Positions 12,792 through 24,305 of a stretch of DNA of 64,000 nt are shown one piece after another. This DNA is from Fremontodendron californicum. Taxonomy: Eukaryota > Streptophyta > Magnoliopsida > Malvales > Malvaceae. Where the stretch lies: NCBI GenBank assembly GCA_030761205.1, contig JAULJL010000039.1:7574001-7638000 (forward strand), in the 5' to 3' direction. Position 1 is the stretch's first letter, and every line of letters starts with the position of its first letter. Position numbers and translations under genes: made by a program. The notes below the pieces were generated by a model. It saw only the letters and a list, made by a program, of their open reading frames with translations, was not told the DNA's origin and made no database searches.

Positions 12792-12796
12792 AGAAT
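12792..12796. repeat. Target site duplication of the solo LTR (right)
   Basis: AGAAT directly after the LTR end. It matches 7847-7851. Confidence 0.9.
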
Positions 12797-12860
12797 CAAG
12801 AGATTTTTTATTAGTTGATGTTGAGTGTTTGATTGAAAATGAAGATGATGAAATATGAGA
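12797..12860 (+). pseudogene. Degenerate acidic coding relic, downstream part
   Basis: Immediately past the solo LTR, one frame stays open for about 20 acidic codons (core LLVDVECLIENEDDE) before a TGA. It is similar in character to 7608-7846 and was presumably contiguous with it before the insertion. No function can be assigned. Confidence 0.25.
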
Positions 12861-14367
12861 GATTATAGAAAAATTAAAACAGTACAAAATTAAAACAGTA
12901 CAAACAAAAAAAAGGTAAAAAAAGAGATTATTTAAGTTACATTTGGATAGACGGAAAGATTGATTTCGATAAGATAAAAAACAACGGTGATGGTGAGATT
13001 AGTTACTGAAGCGGTGAGATTGGATATTGTAGCAGTGATATTAGAACTAGTGGTGGAATGTGTGTAGGGACGAAGCCAGAAATACTATTGAGGGGGTCGA
13101 TATATATATATTTAAAGTAAAAAAGAAAAAAAAAAAGTTGTGTATGAAATAAACTTGTCTAAGGGTTGGGCTATCTGTCGACTCAAATTGGGTCGAGCCT
13201 TAGGTAAGCAAAATTTTTTGCTATGCGAGTCTGACCCGATACACCCATGGACAACTCTAGTATGAAAACATTAAATTTAAATATTATATTGCTAACAATA
13301 TATAAATTCCTTATAATAAAATAAAATATTTTAATTTTTAAATATTATAATTCATGTTGCATATGAATTTTTTTAATAAGAATTAGTCTCATTGTAAAAA
13401 AATCTATTGTCTAATTAAAATATGCATAAAATTATTTTATATTACAAAAGAAAAATATAAGATTACGTACGTTTAGAAAAAGTAAAATAAGTTAAATGCA
13501 CAATTTGTATTAGATATTATAATGGTTTAACTTTCTTTATTTGTTTTTCTCTTATGAGTATAGAATGAAAAAAAATAACACAATAATTAATGTAAATATA
13601 TTTATTTGATTGATTGAAAAGGTAAATAGAGAGAATTAAATTAATAATAATGAATGAGATTTACACTAAAAGTTTTACCAAATTTGTCATATCAAACAAA
13701 ATCTTCAAATGGAGGCGAAGCAAATTGAAAATTTTTGGAGGGGCCAAACATAATTACCATATTCTTAAGTAATGATGTAAAATATTGCAAATTTTTTTTA
13801 AAAAATTAGGGGGGCCAAAGCCCCTGCCTGCCCTATACATTCACCTCTGGATATGTGTTTGGATGCATAAGCAACAATGACGATGAAATGAATTGTAGTG
13901 AAAAGAGAAAATGATTATTAAGGACATTAGTTTAAATTTATATACGATACAATTTTTAGATTATTTGACATTTATAAAATTAATAAATAATTGAAAATTA
14001 TTAAAATCATATTTATATCAAATAATAATTTTATTAATAATAATTAAAAATTAATAAAATGAGAGTAATATATCAAATAATATTTTTATTTTGATTTTTG
14101 TTGATTTAGTTATTTGTTTATGTTTTATTTAAATGATTAATTTTATTTTAAAATAATTATTATTTAAAAGAAAATAATAATACATTTACCCATTTTAAAC
14201 AATAATAATTAAATAATCATATAAATAATTTTTTCAAAATAATAATCATATAAATCATTTGTTAAATAATTATAAACTTATTTAAAAATTTTACATAAAA
14301 AAGAAAATAAATAATGAAAAAGAAAAGGCTACAATTGATAGGGGCATTTTTGTCCTTGCATAAGTGT
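12861..14367. other. AT-rich spacer with repeat fragments
   Basis: No gene is seen. Two parts look repeat-derived. The first is 13065-13850, bordered by gggacgaagccagaa on the left and a ggggccaaagcccctg stretch on the right, which resembles a dispersed plant element. The second is a small nested element (13150-13260). The remainder (13861-14340) is A/T-rich low complexity. Confidence 0.5.
13150..13260. mobile_element. Short MITE-like element, gggtcgag type
   Basis: About 110 bases with imperfect inverted ends, acttgtctaagggtt against the reverse complement of atgggtgtatc...tctag, and a core with ggtcgagcc and gacccga. Similar GGGTCGGG-rich sequence occurs at 29209-29506, 31353-31960 and 57310-57480. 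The boundaries are approximate. Confidence 0.35.
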
Positions 14368-14765
14368 TATTAAAATTGAATCGGATTGGTCGGTCGAATC
14401 GAGAACCGATGGCTTGTCCGGTCTTGTGCATGTCATAGAACCGGATTTTTCTGATCTGGTAAAAAATCGGTAAAAATTCGAAAAAAACTCGAAAAATCGG
14501 TTTTACATATTTTTAAAATATTTTTTAAAAAAACTTATTGTTGTGATGAGATTTGAACCTTTAACCCCTTGAATCTATATTAAAGATCATATTATTTAAC
14601 CAAATACATTTTTTATTAAAATATTTACTATATTTAATATTTATTTAATATTAAAATTACCTATTTAATATTTAAATTTATTTTTTAATAAATAAGTCAG
14701 TCCAACCGATTGGATCGATTGAACTGGTAATTTGAGGATTCACCGGTTCGAACTCCGGTCCAATT
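14368..14765. mobile_element. MITE-like element with ccggttcgaa termini
   Basis: The left end begins attgaatcggattggtcgg. The right end, read in reverse complement, begins attggaccggagttcg, giving imperfect terminal inverted repeats. The interior contains further ...aaccgattgg... motifs. No transposase is present. I could not find a clean target duplication, so the superfamily is open. Confidence 0.5.
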
Positions 14766-15018
14766 TTTTGGACATTGTCGTACTGTAGCTGTAAGGATAA
14801 AGAAGAAGAAAAAAAAGGAGGGGAGGAGCAAGGATAAAAAGGGAAGGAATCACCGGTGGAGGAGGGGGGGAATTTCATTGGATCCAGTGAATTTTTTCTC
14901 CTTTAGTGCAGTCAACAGTGCTTGACTGGCCTGGAGAGTATTATCCAATCAATCAATTTCGGTAAGATTGGGTGAAAAAGGTGCCCAACCGCACCGAACT
15001 GACGCAACTTTGAAATCC

Positions 15019-15744
15019 ATATGGAGCCTCGGAAGACTTACATACTCCAGTTGTAGATGATGTTGAAGGTCATGTGAGGGTGATTGCAGTAGGGTGTAGA
15101 GATGGCATGGATAGTAAAAAATTGGATATTCAAAATATCCAACTCATTTTTTATGGATTCGGATAATATGGATTCGGATAATTTTTGGATTCGGATATTA
15201 AATTTACTATATTTGAATATGAATCTTTGGATATATGTTATCCGAATCCGCTTTGGTTTTGATGCAGAATGTCGGATATCCGAATCCGCTTTGGTTTTCG
15301 AATCCGCTTTATTAATACGAATAATGAATTTAGATATTCGAATCCAAAATTCATTTACATATTTAATTCTTGTTTAATTTATATTTTATCTTTTAAAAAA
15401 TTGATTTAATAAATTCTGATATTTAGCAGATTCAGATATTTAACGGATATTACTATCTATATCGGATGCGGATTAGAGTAGTAATATTCAGATAGTAAGT
15501 GAATAATAAACGAATTTGGATATCGGATAAATTAAACAGATTCGAATTTCAATATTTCAAAAATTGTAGACATCTGATTCACTGCTATCTCTAGATTACT
15601 GGACAAGATGAATATACTAGTAATGATGAATGTTATAATGTGGATATTAAAAGTACTAATAAGAGTTATAAGAGTGAGTATAATCCTAAAAATAATGATA
15701 GTGATGTGCAATCTGATGATGAACTTCTTGTAAGGAAGAGTAGC
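15019..15744 (+). pseudogene. Relic ORF interrupted by a MITE
   Basis: One frame is open from about 15019 up to the MITE at 15097. If the MITE (15097-15593) is ignored, the same frame continues for another 50 codons or so, rich in Asp, Asn and Ser (core NNDSDVQSDDELL), to a TGA near 15758. The acidic SDDE-type composition is like the N-terminal region of plant Mutator-like transposases, but that is a weak compositional argument. No catalytic domain is visible. It may belong to the same dead gene as 7608-7846. Confidence 0.3.
15097..15593 (+). mobile_element. MITE family C, copy 1 (atccgaat-rich)
   Basis: 497 bases with inverted ends TAGAGATGGCA and TGCTATCTCTA (10 of 11 pairing). The interior is packed with ggatatccgaatcc-like words. 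A diverged copy in the opposite orientation lies at 54926-55367, which confirms a mobile family. The TAGAGATGGCA end resembles plant hAT-type MITEs, but no 8-bp target duplication is evident. Confidence 0.75.
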
Positions 15745-15758
15745 ATTGGACTTGGGTG

Positions 15759-17157
15759 ATTTTAAGTATATCCTGCCAATATGGGATCTAAGCATGAGAT
15801 TTGAGATTAAATGTTTTAAAGAGGAAATTAAAAAAATTAACCTAAAGGGGTTAGGGTAGGGGCAATTGCATAGGCTTTCTGCTCTTCTTTGTATGCTGGT
15901 GCTAGCCATTCTTTTGAGATTGTTGATCATTTTAATTAGTTCTTGTACAACTGAAACTGATCAGTCTTGATTGGAAACTGGTTGCTGAGTTCAATGGAAT
16001 TAAAAGTATTGCCTAAACAGGCATGGTGATTGGAATTCAGTATTTTTGTTTCTAGAACTTATTTGGAAACCATGGCCTGACAAGATGAGAAGCTTTTATT
16101 TGAAGTTTTGTTAATGAAAATTGCTAAATATATTATATATGAAATTAGTTTATTTTCTTAATACTGTTTCAACAATTCTTTTCCATTTAATAAGATCAGG
16201 CATTTGTGTTATATTTAGACATTATATATCAATTTAAACTTTTCAAAGTCTGGTATAGTTAGCTATTATAGATTTATAATTATTTTAAAAATAATAAAAA
16301 TAAGTTTATAACTAAATATATTATTATCATTTTGTTTTCATTTTCTTTGTTGTTCCATTTTTATTTTTATTTAATTTTACTTTAAAGTTTGAATTATGTC
16401 AACTTAACAGTTAACTTACAATGCACTCATCATGTTTCATGGTTGTAGATTGAAAATCTTATTAAAATAAAATTATTAGTAATTTTTTTGGATAATTAGT
16501 AAATATTGAATAGATAGTAATAAATGATGATTAACATATATAGTAGTAAATTTCATAATTATAATTATAATTATAATTATAATTTTTTTTTATTTTAGTA
16601 AAAAATTTCCTTATAATGATATTGATATATCATATTATCCAAATGTAACTCACGTGTAGCATAAACTAGTATGTTAAAAGATTATAATATGAGATATCGA
16701 TCGTAATCAAATAAAACGAAACAGGGAAAAAAAATATTGTCAAGAAATTACTAAAATTAAAAAGATCAAGATACTTTGATTTGATTTGTTTTCATTTAAT
16801 TTTATTTCTTAAAATCAAATAAAACCAAATGAAATACTTCATCATACCATTTTATTTGTCCCTATTTTAATTTTCACGGAATTAAGAAAAAAAAGTTTGA
16901 CTGTATTATATTTGATATTAAAATTTTAATTTTGTTTTATAAATACGATGAAAAGTAAAAATAAAAAAACATGAAAATTAATTGAAATATAAAAATAAAA
17001 GAATTAGGTATTAAAATCCAATGCTGTTATTATTCATTCCCTTTCATTTCTTTCATGTATAGAAAATAATGAAACCTTTGTAGCTCATTGTATAATAGCA
17101 AAAGATGAAAAATGGAAGGGTATTTTTTTTTCTTGAAAAAGAAATGTATCTTCAATT
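15759..17157. other. AT-rich spacer downstream of the carboxypeptidase gene
   Basis: No gene is seen. It contains an ATTATA microsatellite (16556-16584) and long A/T runs. The 3' UTR of the minus-strand gene presumably occupies its right end. I could not fix a poly(A) site. Confidence 0.5.
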
Positions 17158-20100
17158 TCATATTGGTTTTCGATCCAACCATCGGCTATAGAAGTCTAAT
17201 GCTTCCTTTGGCTTGTATTCCGGGACTGTATGTCCTGCACCCTGCACCAGGCAAGCAAGTAATTAACAGCTGAGAATTCAGAATTTGATATGCAAAAAAC
17301 AATTGAGCATTTATTTGAAGATCTTTGTTTCGAATGGAGCAGATGGAATTTAAATAATGATCGCAACGTGATATTATAATCGTTATTTTGTGATTTTATT
17401 TTTTCACTGTCGATATTTATTGTAATTGATTGCGATAAGCATTTGTTGGATCCGTAATTACGATAAACGCAACGTGATCGTAAAAACGTATGTGACTGCA
17501 ATTTAAACCTTTGCGTGAAAGAATTAGGAAAATTATCTCATCTAGCTCGTTAATGAAATTTAAAAACTTCATTGATGGTGTATAAAAACAAACTCGAAAG
17601 AGTTACAACAAATTGTTAGAAAGACAGATTGATTGTCAAACCTTGATAGTTAGAAAGGTAATGTCATAGTCATATCCTTGCAAGTACCTGCAGGAATAAA
17701 CTGTCTATCAAGGTTGGGAAAAATATTAGCTAGTAAAACAAAATGACAAGATAATAAAAACAAATTTACTCATGCAATTCCTAGGAGTTTAGGGCAGAAG
17801 AATTTGATTTTGTTCTGTAATCTACTGAGTTTCCGAAACAAATTTACCCAGCAACTTGGCCATTAGACATCCATGATCTCCATGGAGTTATGGTCTTATA
17901 TCCAAGTGACTTTGTCCAGGCTTGGCTCCCAGTGAATGGCACACACATATCATGGTCTCCACTGCAGATAAATGTGAAAGGCGAAAAATAAAAGAAATTA
18001 ACATAAGGATTTAACAGAAGCAAAATCATCAGCTGTTATAATCAGAGATTTAAATAGCAGCAGGAATGTGATGTTATGGTCGTTATTTTATAATTTCGGT
18101 TCTCTCTGCCGTCAATATTTACCGCAATTGATGGTGATAGTATTCGTTACGTCCGCAACCATGATAAATGCGACACGACCAAAAAGACATCCGTAACTGC
18201 AATTTAAATTCCTGGTTATAATTGAATTACCTGAAAATAAGCGCTCGATAACCTTCAGCTGTTAGCTTTTTATGGTAAGGAATCATACTCCCAACATCAT
18301 GATAATAGCTTATTCTGTCTGTACATAACTGCCAAGGGCCAGCTACATTTTCCTATTTCATCATTGTATATTATTAGATTATGAATGTGAAATAAAGCAA
18401 GTAATCACAAGTTATAGACATGGAATGATCGAGGCGGATTATTTACTGGTTCTGCATGAATTGCCATCCTAACTGCTGCATCGTTTAGCCATATCGTTGC
18501 AATTTCATCGTTCTGCCAGTACAAAAAATATTATCAAAACTTCATCTTTAAAGGCGTGTGAGTGAATCATAAACAAAAGTAGCTTGTTATTAATTACATT
18601 TTATGTTAAGATCATTAAAAATTGGAGAAAGATAAGTTCAATATATAATTCCAAGAAATTAACGATTAAAATAACTTACAATACATTCTACTTGCTGCTT
18701 GTTTTCTGCTAGTTCAGGCCATAAAGGAACAATGCCATCCTTAACTGGTGCCCGATATGGCCAAGCACGACCAAACATCCTCTTTCTCACTGCAAGAGGC
18801 CTCTCTGTAAAACCTAATTGCTGGAAGCTAATCGGCAAGCTTGTGTTTCCTTTTGACTCATGTTGTGCATTGGGGTCATGGTAGCAAGGTTCAAGAATGT
18901 CATAAATATTTAGGCCGGCAATTGCCTAAAAAGTTATATCAATTATTAGAAATGACTAAGAAATACTTTAAAAACTCAACTTAAAAATTGGTCTATATCC
19001 TCACCGTGTAAACTTTTTCAAGATTTTGATCACAACTCTCAGTAGGGTTATTAGAATAGTTTCCCCCACAAGCAGCTTCAACTTCCTGTAACAGTTATTG
19101 TGCATCATCTCGAGATATTTATAGAAAAATAAAAATAATTAATGCATTACTTTTTCTTGAATTCAATAAAGTAATGTATTAAACTATGTTGTTCTGACTC
19201 TTTATTGTTTTTGAAGTATTCGTGTCCGACGCTTCCAAGGACCCTCCAAACATGAAATCTTAGAAAAAATTGAACATACTTCGGACACATACCCGAGTCT
19301 GACACTCACACCCAAATCCGAATAACATATGTATTAAATGCAAAAATCTTTCTCAAAATAGTAATTAAATAATCTTTAACTAGCCAATAGTTATAGGCAC
19401 CCGTTTTCGGACCTTTTATAAAAAACGAAAAGTGTTACATGAAGGGATCAACGAGGAAGGGCTATGCTTAAAACAATGTATTTGTATAAAAAATTTTGAT
19501 AAAAATTGGTTAAGATTTGTTAAAATAAACCCCAAATTTCTTGATTAAGGTGGCCAAACATTGATTAGCAAAAATAATATATATGTATTCCAACATTCTC
19601 CAACCTTAAAAATGTCATCTGAAATAAGGGCCATCCCATGTGCAAAGGGGACAAGAGCATTCTCATCAAAAACAGGATCTGTCACCCCATTTCCCACCAT
19701 GTAACCCTGCATTTGGAAATTTATGAATTCTTAAAGTTTATGTTCAAAAGTTCTCACAATATTCTAGGATATTTGGCTGTCAGGATGGCAATATAAACCT
19801 TCAAATTGATTGTGGGCTTTGCACCAGCTTTGATTCCTAAAACCAGAAGGTAAATTAATTAGCATACTGACAATTCCAGTATATGTCCAACATGGAAATG
19901 TGAATAATATAAATTATCAGCACAAAAGTACCTTCCACCACTTCAGAAGCAAGAGTGGGCACATACACTCCTGCATAAGACTCTCCTGAGATATAAAATG
20001 GATTGCTAACAAACTCCGGGTAGAGGGCGAACCACTATTAGAAAATCAACAAGTTAATTAGTTTAAAAAACTTAATACCTATGTTACTCGGACTCGGGTG

Positions 20101-22389
20101 CGAGTGTCGCATAAGGGTATGTGTCCGACATAGGTATGTTCAATTTTTTCTAAGATTTTCATATATTTAGAAGGTTATTGAAGGATCATATCCCCATATC
20201 CAATATGCGTCGGACACGGGTACTTAAAAAAAATGAAGAATCGGAACAACATAACTTAATTAATACTCATTAATCTTGGCACCTAATTTTTCTAACTCGA
20301 TAATTAAGCACTACATTAATGTTAACATCAAATAGTAGATAATCACTACATGCATAGCTTAATCTATGAACATTCTAGGTCATATGGCCAAAAAATGCTA
20401 TTATTATTACATGAATCATCCTTGAGCTTAAATACCTTGAGGAGGAAGGCATGTGTATCGGCTGCAGTCTGCCGGTCGCCGGTTTTGTATGTGCTTGAAT
20501 TTTGAGAGTAAGAGAAGCCAACACCAACCGGAGAATCCAAGTAAATAACATTTGAAACCTGGAAAATGCTAAAAGTTAAACAAAAGCATGCATCCACTCT
20601 AGGAAGCTGAGATCAAAAACTCAGATGAGGTGAAAAATAGAACAATGAATGTCTAGTTTGTAGGACCAAATTGACTAAGGGCTAGTTTAGCATTGCTGTT
20701 GGAAAAAACTTGAGTTGGAAAAAGCTCGAGTTGAAAAAAGTGTGTTTATAAACTGTGATGAAAAAATGTGGTTTAAAAACTTTTAAGTGTTTAGCATTAC
20801 TGTGAAAAAGTGTTGTAGAAAATTGAAATGTCAAAAAAAATATGTTTAAAATAATAAAAGTATAGAGATGTGAGGATAATAAAGTCATTTTATCCAAAAG
20901 CCAGCTTTTAAAACTCAAAAGCTATATTTTTGGCTTTTTGGTTTAGCTTTTCAAACCATTGTTTCAACAGCAGAAGCTAAATTTTTTTATCTGTTTAGCA
21001 TTGCGTTTGCGGTGAAAGCAGTTTTTGACCTCAAAAGCTATGCCAGAAGCAATGTTAAACGAGGCCTAATTAAGATTAAATGCTTTTAAGGAGAAAGGTA
21101 GGATGCAAAATTAGGTTTAATTAGTATAAGAGTTTATATTTGATACATTGACAATGTATAAATCTTATACACCGTCAGTGAATCACAATAATACACCCCA
21201 TTAATGAGAAAAACAAAAAATAATGAAGGGCTTATAAATAAATATTAATGAGATGTCTTGTTTCTTTCTATATCGATTTTTATATTTATTTATAAGCTTT
21301 TCATTATTTTTTTTCATTAATGAGATGTTTTATTGTGGTTTACAGACGGTATATAAGATTTATATACGGTCAGTATATCAAATACAAACTCTTTATATTA
21401 GTATAAAGGGTGTGCATGTGCCATGCAATGTCTGACCTTAGACCAACTGTATGGATTGAGATGCAATGTGGGCAGGCTTCTTTTGGGATTTCCTTCTTGA
21501 AAATTAAAAGGACCTGCATATATAATCAATGAAACATCCTCTTCTCAATGAGTATGAAAGAAAATTATAGTAATTAAATAAATGAATCAAACATATGAAA
21601 CCAAATAAAGAACTTATAGTGTAGTCAAAAGCTCAATAAACCTCATTCTTTTAAGTTTTTACTATATAGAAATCTAATAAAATAAGCATATCTTATTATT
21701 TAAAATCAATTTGTTTCTCATTAGAGATTGAGTAAAGCCTTGATGATTTTCTATCAAAAAATCTATTTTTTATTTCATATTTGATTAATCACTTTCTCAC
21801 TTATTTCCTCTGTTTTTGTTCTTTTCAACTTTCCTTATTTTATTTATCTCTTTTGTATTTTCACTTATTTTATTTTAAATTTAATTAAACAATAATAAAT
21901 TAAAATTGTATTAAATTAAAATAATTTAAAAAAATAATTTTTAAGCATTTTTTTCACTTGTTTATTTTTAATTTAATTAAACAATAATAAATATTTGACA
22001 TGTGGTACAAAATTGGAGACTGTGAACAGTATCAATTTGCCAAATGTGGTAGGTGACTAGGCCTGGGCAAACCCTAAAGGGTTGGCGCCTGGCAGGGGCT
22101 CTAACTCTTTTGACTCCTCAAAACTCTCTTGGTTTTAAGTACTTTTTTCACTTAAAAATAGTAAAAGCTGGTTTCCTTAAAAATTTACAATTTTATCCCT
22201 TTTATCTCGGCCTTTTGACACAACTTTTGACTTCCTCGGTTACTAGGTGCAGTGGCACAAATCAAAAAGCATCTTCAGCTCTCTTGTTCCCAGCTGCCAG
22301 TCTAGTGCAGATGAATAGATGATATTCAAGCATTTAATTGATACAGCAAAGTCTTTAAGAATTTGACGAATTAATACCGTAAGACAATG

Positions 22390-22469
<80 letters not shown>

Positions 22470-22867
22470 TGAACAGCAAATAACTAGCTGTCATCGACTC
22501 GGACTTAGTGTTAAATACGAATATATGTTCGATATTGGTATGCTCAATTTTTTTTAATTTTTTATATATATATATATATATTTGAAAGACTATACACCTA
22601 TATCCATATAATATGTGTTGGATACAAGTATTAGATACTAATACTTTACAAAAAAATAAAAATCCAAATAATATTAGCTGATAAAAGAAAATTTCAACAG
22701 AAAAAGCCAACAAAAAACGACTGAAAATCACATGCATGTGCTTATCTATAAAATTGTGGTTACTATTTTTCCTCCTATCCTTATTTCTTATCTGAAATTT
22801 GTGCAACAAATTAATTGAAAAGGAAAAAAAAAATGCAAAATAACAATATCGTGCTGATATTGTTTAA

Positions 22868-22903
<36 letters not shown>

Positions 22904-24258
22904 AACAAGAATCAAATAGATTGCATATTCATAATGTTACAAATTCATTCGTGACTTAAAAAGTCGTCAATGATATTCTAAATGTGTTATAAATTTATCT
23001 ATCCATCAACAAATCATTGATTAATTGGAATATTAACGAAATTGTTACATGTATGCCTACGTACGTAAGCTTCAGATGCAAAATCTCTAGTTTTGACCAT
23101 TTTCCATTTCTATACTAATAATGTAACGACAAATTAATATATTTAGAACAAATTAAAAAAATCACTATTGAAAATGAGACTTTATAAAAAAAAAATTACA
23201 GACTTGAGACTAAAATTTTGTCTTTACCACAAAATTATCGGATTAAAAAGGTATATAAAGCTTTTTATAGAGAGTCTAATATTGGATTTTGTTTTCCGTT
23301 TTTGTTATATGTATATATACTTGACAATTTTATGTTTGATACAAAAATAAAATACGAATACGACACGTTTAATAAACATAAAAATAATGTAATAAATACG
23401 ATATTATACTTTTAAACACGACAAATATGATTAACACGACACGTTTAATACATGTATCGTATTCGTGTTTAAGATTTTGATATATTTAATAACTTTTGTT
23501 AGGTTTATATTTATACAACTAACAAAAAAAATACAAAACACGATATAAATACCAAATTTATACGTAGAAGAAGAGCTGATTGATACGTATTGCTAAGATA
23601 GGAATTAAAGTCATAATTATTGTAGCCTAGCCTATTAAATAAAAAACAAGTGGCCTAAGGATGAGTACCATGTTCGTAAACAAATCCATCAAAGCTAGAG
23701 CATCCTGGTCCACCGTTCAGCCACAAAACAACTGGATCCCTCCGAGGGTTTCTTTCTGAAACAACCAAGTAATAGAAGAGATTCTTCTCATCTATGCTCA
23801 CATATCTGCAAATTCAATCCCCTCATTTTCATCAGAAACTCATATATAGAACAAAAAATACTACCAAAAACCTGAGAGAGTTGCTATCAACATGAATTTA
23901 AATTACGGTCGTGGATGCGTTTTCGGTCACATCGCGTTTATCACGGTTGCGGACATAATGAATGCTACCGCAATCAATTACGGTAAATATCGGTCATGAA
24001 TATCAAAAACAAAAAATACCGAATGATCGTAACGTCGAGTTGCGTTACCAAATCACAAATTCTGGTCTGAATCACTTAGCAAATTAAAGACAGGGAGAAA
24101 AGAAAGAAGTGTAATTACCCTGAGTAGTGTTTGGATGGAAAAGCACCATTAAAGCCTGGTAGGTGAGTTATGAGTGAGCCATTTTGAACTGCTTCAATGA
24201 ACGCTAAACTGAAAAGCATGCAAAATGATACGACAAAAAGCATCTTATCCATGACCAT
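17158..24258 (-). CDS. Serine carboxypeptidase-like protein, SCPL20 type, 14 exons
   Basis: An intact gene of 492 codons plus TGA, family S10. Exons on the minus strand: 24258-24119, 23805-23669, 21513-21437, 20558-20436, 20034-19932, 19836-19799, 19706-19605, 19085-19005, 18925-18680, 18512-18447, 18352-18231, 17961-17848, 17687-17642, 17241-17158. All junctions are GT-AG, the phases agree, and the total is 1479 bases. A hydrophobic signal peptide covers about residues 3-24, so the product should be secreted or vacuolar. Oxyanion motif WLNGGPGCSS is at 75-84, nucleophile Ser178 in GESYAG, the Asp in SGDHD at 412-416, and His469 in GAGHTVP. Length and order fit the family, and the FDGFVYEHG and SGDHDMCVPFTG stretches are closest to SCPL20 from memory. 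I chose the ATG at 24258 because a signal peptide follows (24252 is equally possible). An in-frame ATG at 24348 would add 30 residues. Substrate and peptidase versus acyltransferase role cannot be read from the sequence. Confidence 0.95.
17348..17508 (+). mobile_element. MITE family A, copy 1 (intron 13)
   Basis: About 160 bases bounded by ATTTAAAT-type ends (ggaatttaaataatg and gcaatttaaacc), with an interior of cgttattttgtga, gatatttattgtaattgattgcgata and cacgata-like words. It shares order and wording with 18048-18209, 23896-24060 and 30536-30679. Confidence 0.75.
18048..18209 (+). mobile_element. MITE family A, copy 2 (intron 11)
   Basis: Bounded by gatttaaatagc and ctgcaatttaaat. Same interior order as copy 1 (cgttattttataa, caatatttaccgcaattga, ccgcaaccatgataaatgcg), at moderate divergence. 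Confidence 0.75.
19183..19330 (-). mobile_element. MITE family B, copy 1 (intron 8)... read through intron 7-8 spacer
   Basis: It lies in the intron between 19085 and 19605. Ends are ctatgttgttctgactc and a matching ccgaataacat, so it has imperfect inverted ends. The interior carries gtgtccgacgc and ggacacatacccgagtct. It is inverted relative to 20079-20254. Confidence 0.65.
20079..20254 (+). mobile_element. MITE family B, copy 2 (intron between 20034 and 20436)
   Basis: Starts ctatgttactcggactcg and ends gaatcggaacaacataa, forming inverted ends. The interior includes gtgtccgacataggtatg and gcgtcggacacgggtac. Same family as 19183-19330 and 22483-22680. Confidence 0.7.
20679..21066. mobile_element. 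Tourist-like MITE (PIF/Harbinger type), 388 bp
   Basis: Inverted ends GGGCTAGTTTAGCATTGCT and, in reverse complement, GGCCTCGTTTAACATTGCT, flanked on both sides by TAA (20676-20678 and 21067-21069). A 3-bp TAA duplication and a GG-starting end are the signature of PIF/Harbinger MITEs. It lies in the intron between 20558 and 21437. An older copy is at 25722-26110. Confidence 0.85.
21128..21393. mobile_element. Fold-back MITE with long inverted arms
   Basis: About 266 bases, nearly all pairing. The left arm starts aagagtttatatttgatac, and the right arm in reverse complement starts aagagtttgtatttgatat. Pairing continues through ...ataaatcttata..., ...cattaatga... and ...gcttataaataaa. It sits in the same intron as the Tourist-like MITE. 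Confidence 0.75.
22389..22467. repeat. Compound (CT)n(TA)n microsatellite
   Basis: About 22 CT units followed by about 16 TA units in intron 2 of the carboxypeptidase gene. Other pure TA runs lie at about 22564-22582 and 22868-22899. These runs create a long spurious minus-strand ORF (22243-22809). Confidence 0.95.
22483..22680 (+). mobile_element. MITE family B, copy 3 (intron 2), degraded
   Basis: Core words gactcggacttagtg, gttcgatattggtatgctcaatttttt and atgtgttggatacaagt align in order with 20079-20254. The ends are eroded and the middle is expanded by a TA run. Confidence 0.5.
23340..23490. repeat. AACACGACACG-type repeat fragment (intron 2)
   Basis: Contains cgacacgtttaata twice, with acacgacaaatatgattaac. 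It resembles 28331-28600 and 34137-34723. Only a fragment with unclear limits. Confidence 0.4.
23896..24060 (-). mobile_element. MITE family A, copy 3 (intron 1)
   Basis: Opposite orientation to copies 1 and 2. It starts atttaaattacggtcg and carries cgcgtttatcacggttgcgg, then accgcaatcaattacggt. The far end (near 24060) has decayed. Confidence 0.65.
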
Positions 24259-24296
24259 GACAGTCCCTGATGCTGAAAAGCGCTGAAAATGATGAA

Positions 24297-24305
24297 TTAT
24301 ATATA
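24297..24305 (-). promoter_or_regulatory. Possible TATA box of the carboxypeptidase gene
   Basis: TATATATAA on the minus strand, about 40 bases upstream of the chosen start codon. This implies a very short 5' UTR, so the true promoter may lie farther upstream. Confidence 0.3.

Noticed and set aside
13065..13850. A complete DNA transposon bordered by gggacgaagcc and ggggccaaagcccc
   Set aside because: The two ends are not convincing inverted repeats of each other and no target duplication is visible, so it is only described as repeat-like.
22243..22809. 188-codon minus-strand ORF in intron 2
   Set aside because: It runs through the (CT)n(TA)n microsatellite, giving Arg-Glu and Tyr-Ile runs, and lies in an intron of the intact gene.
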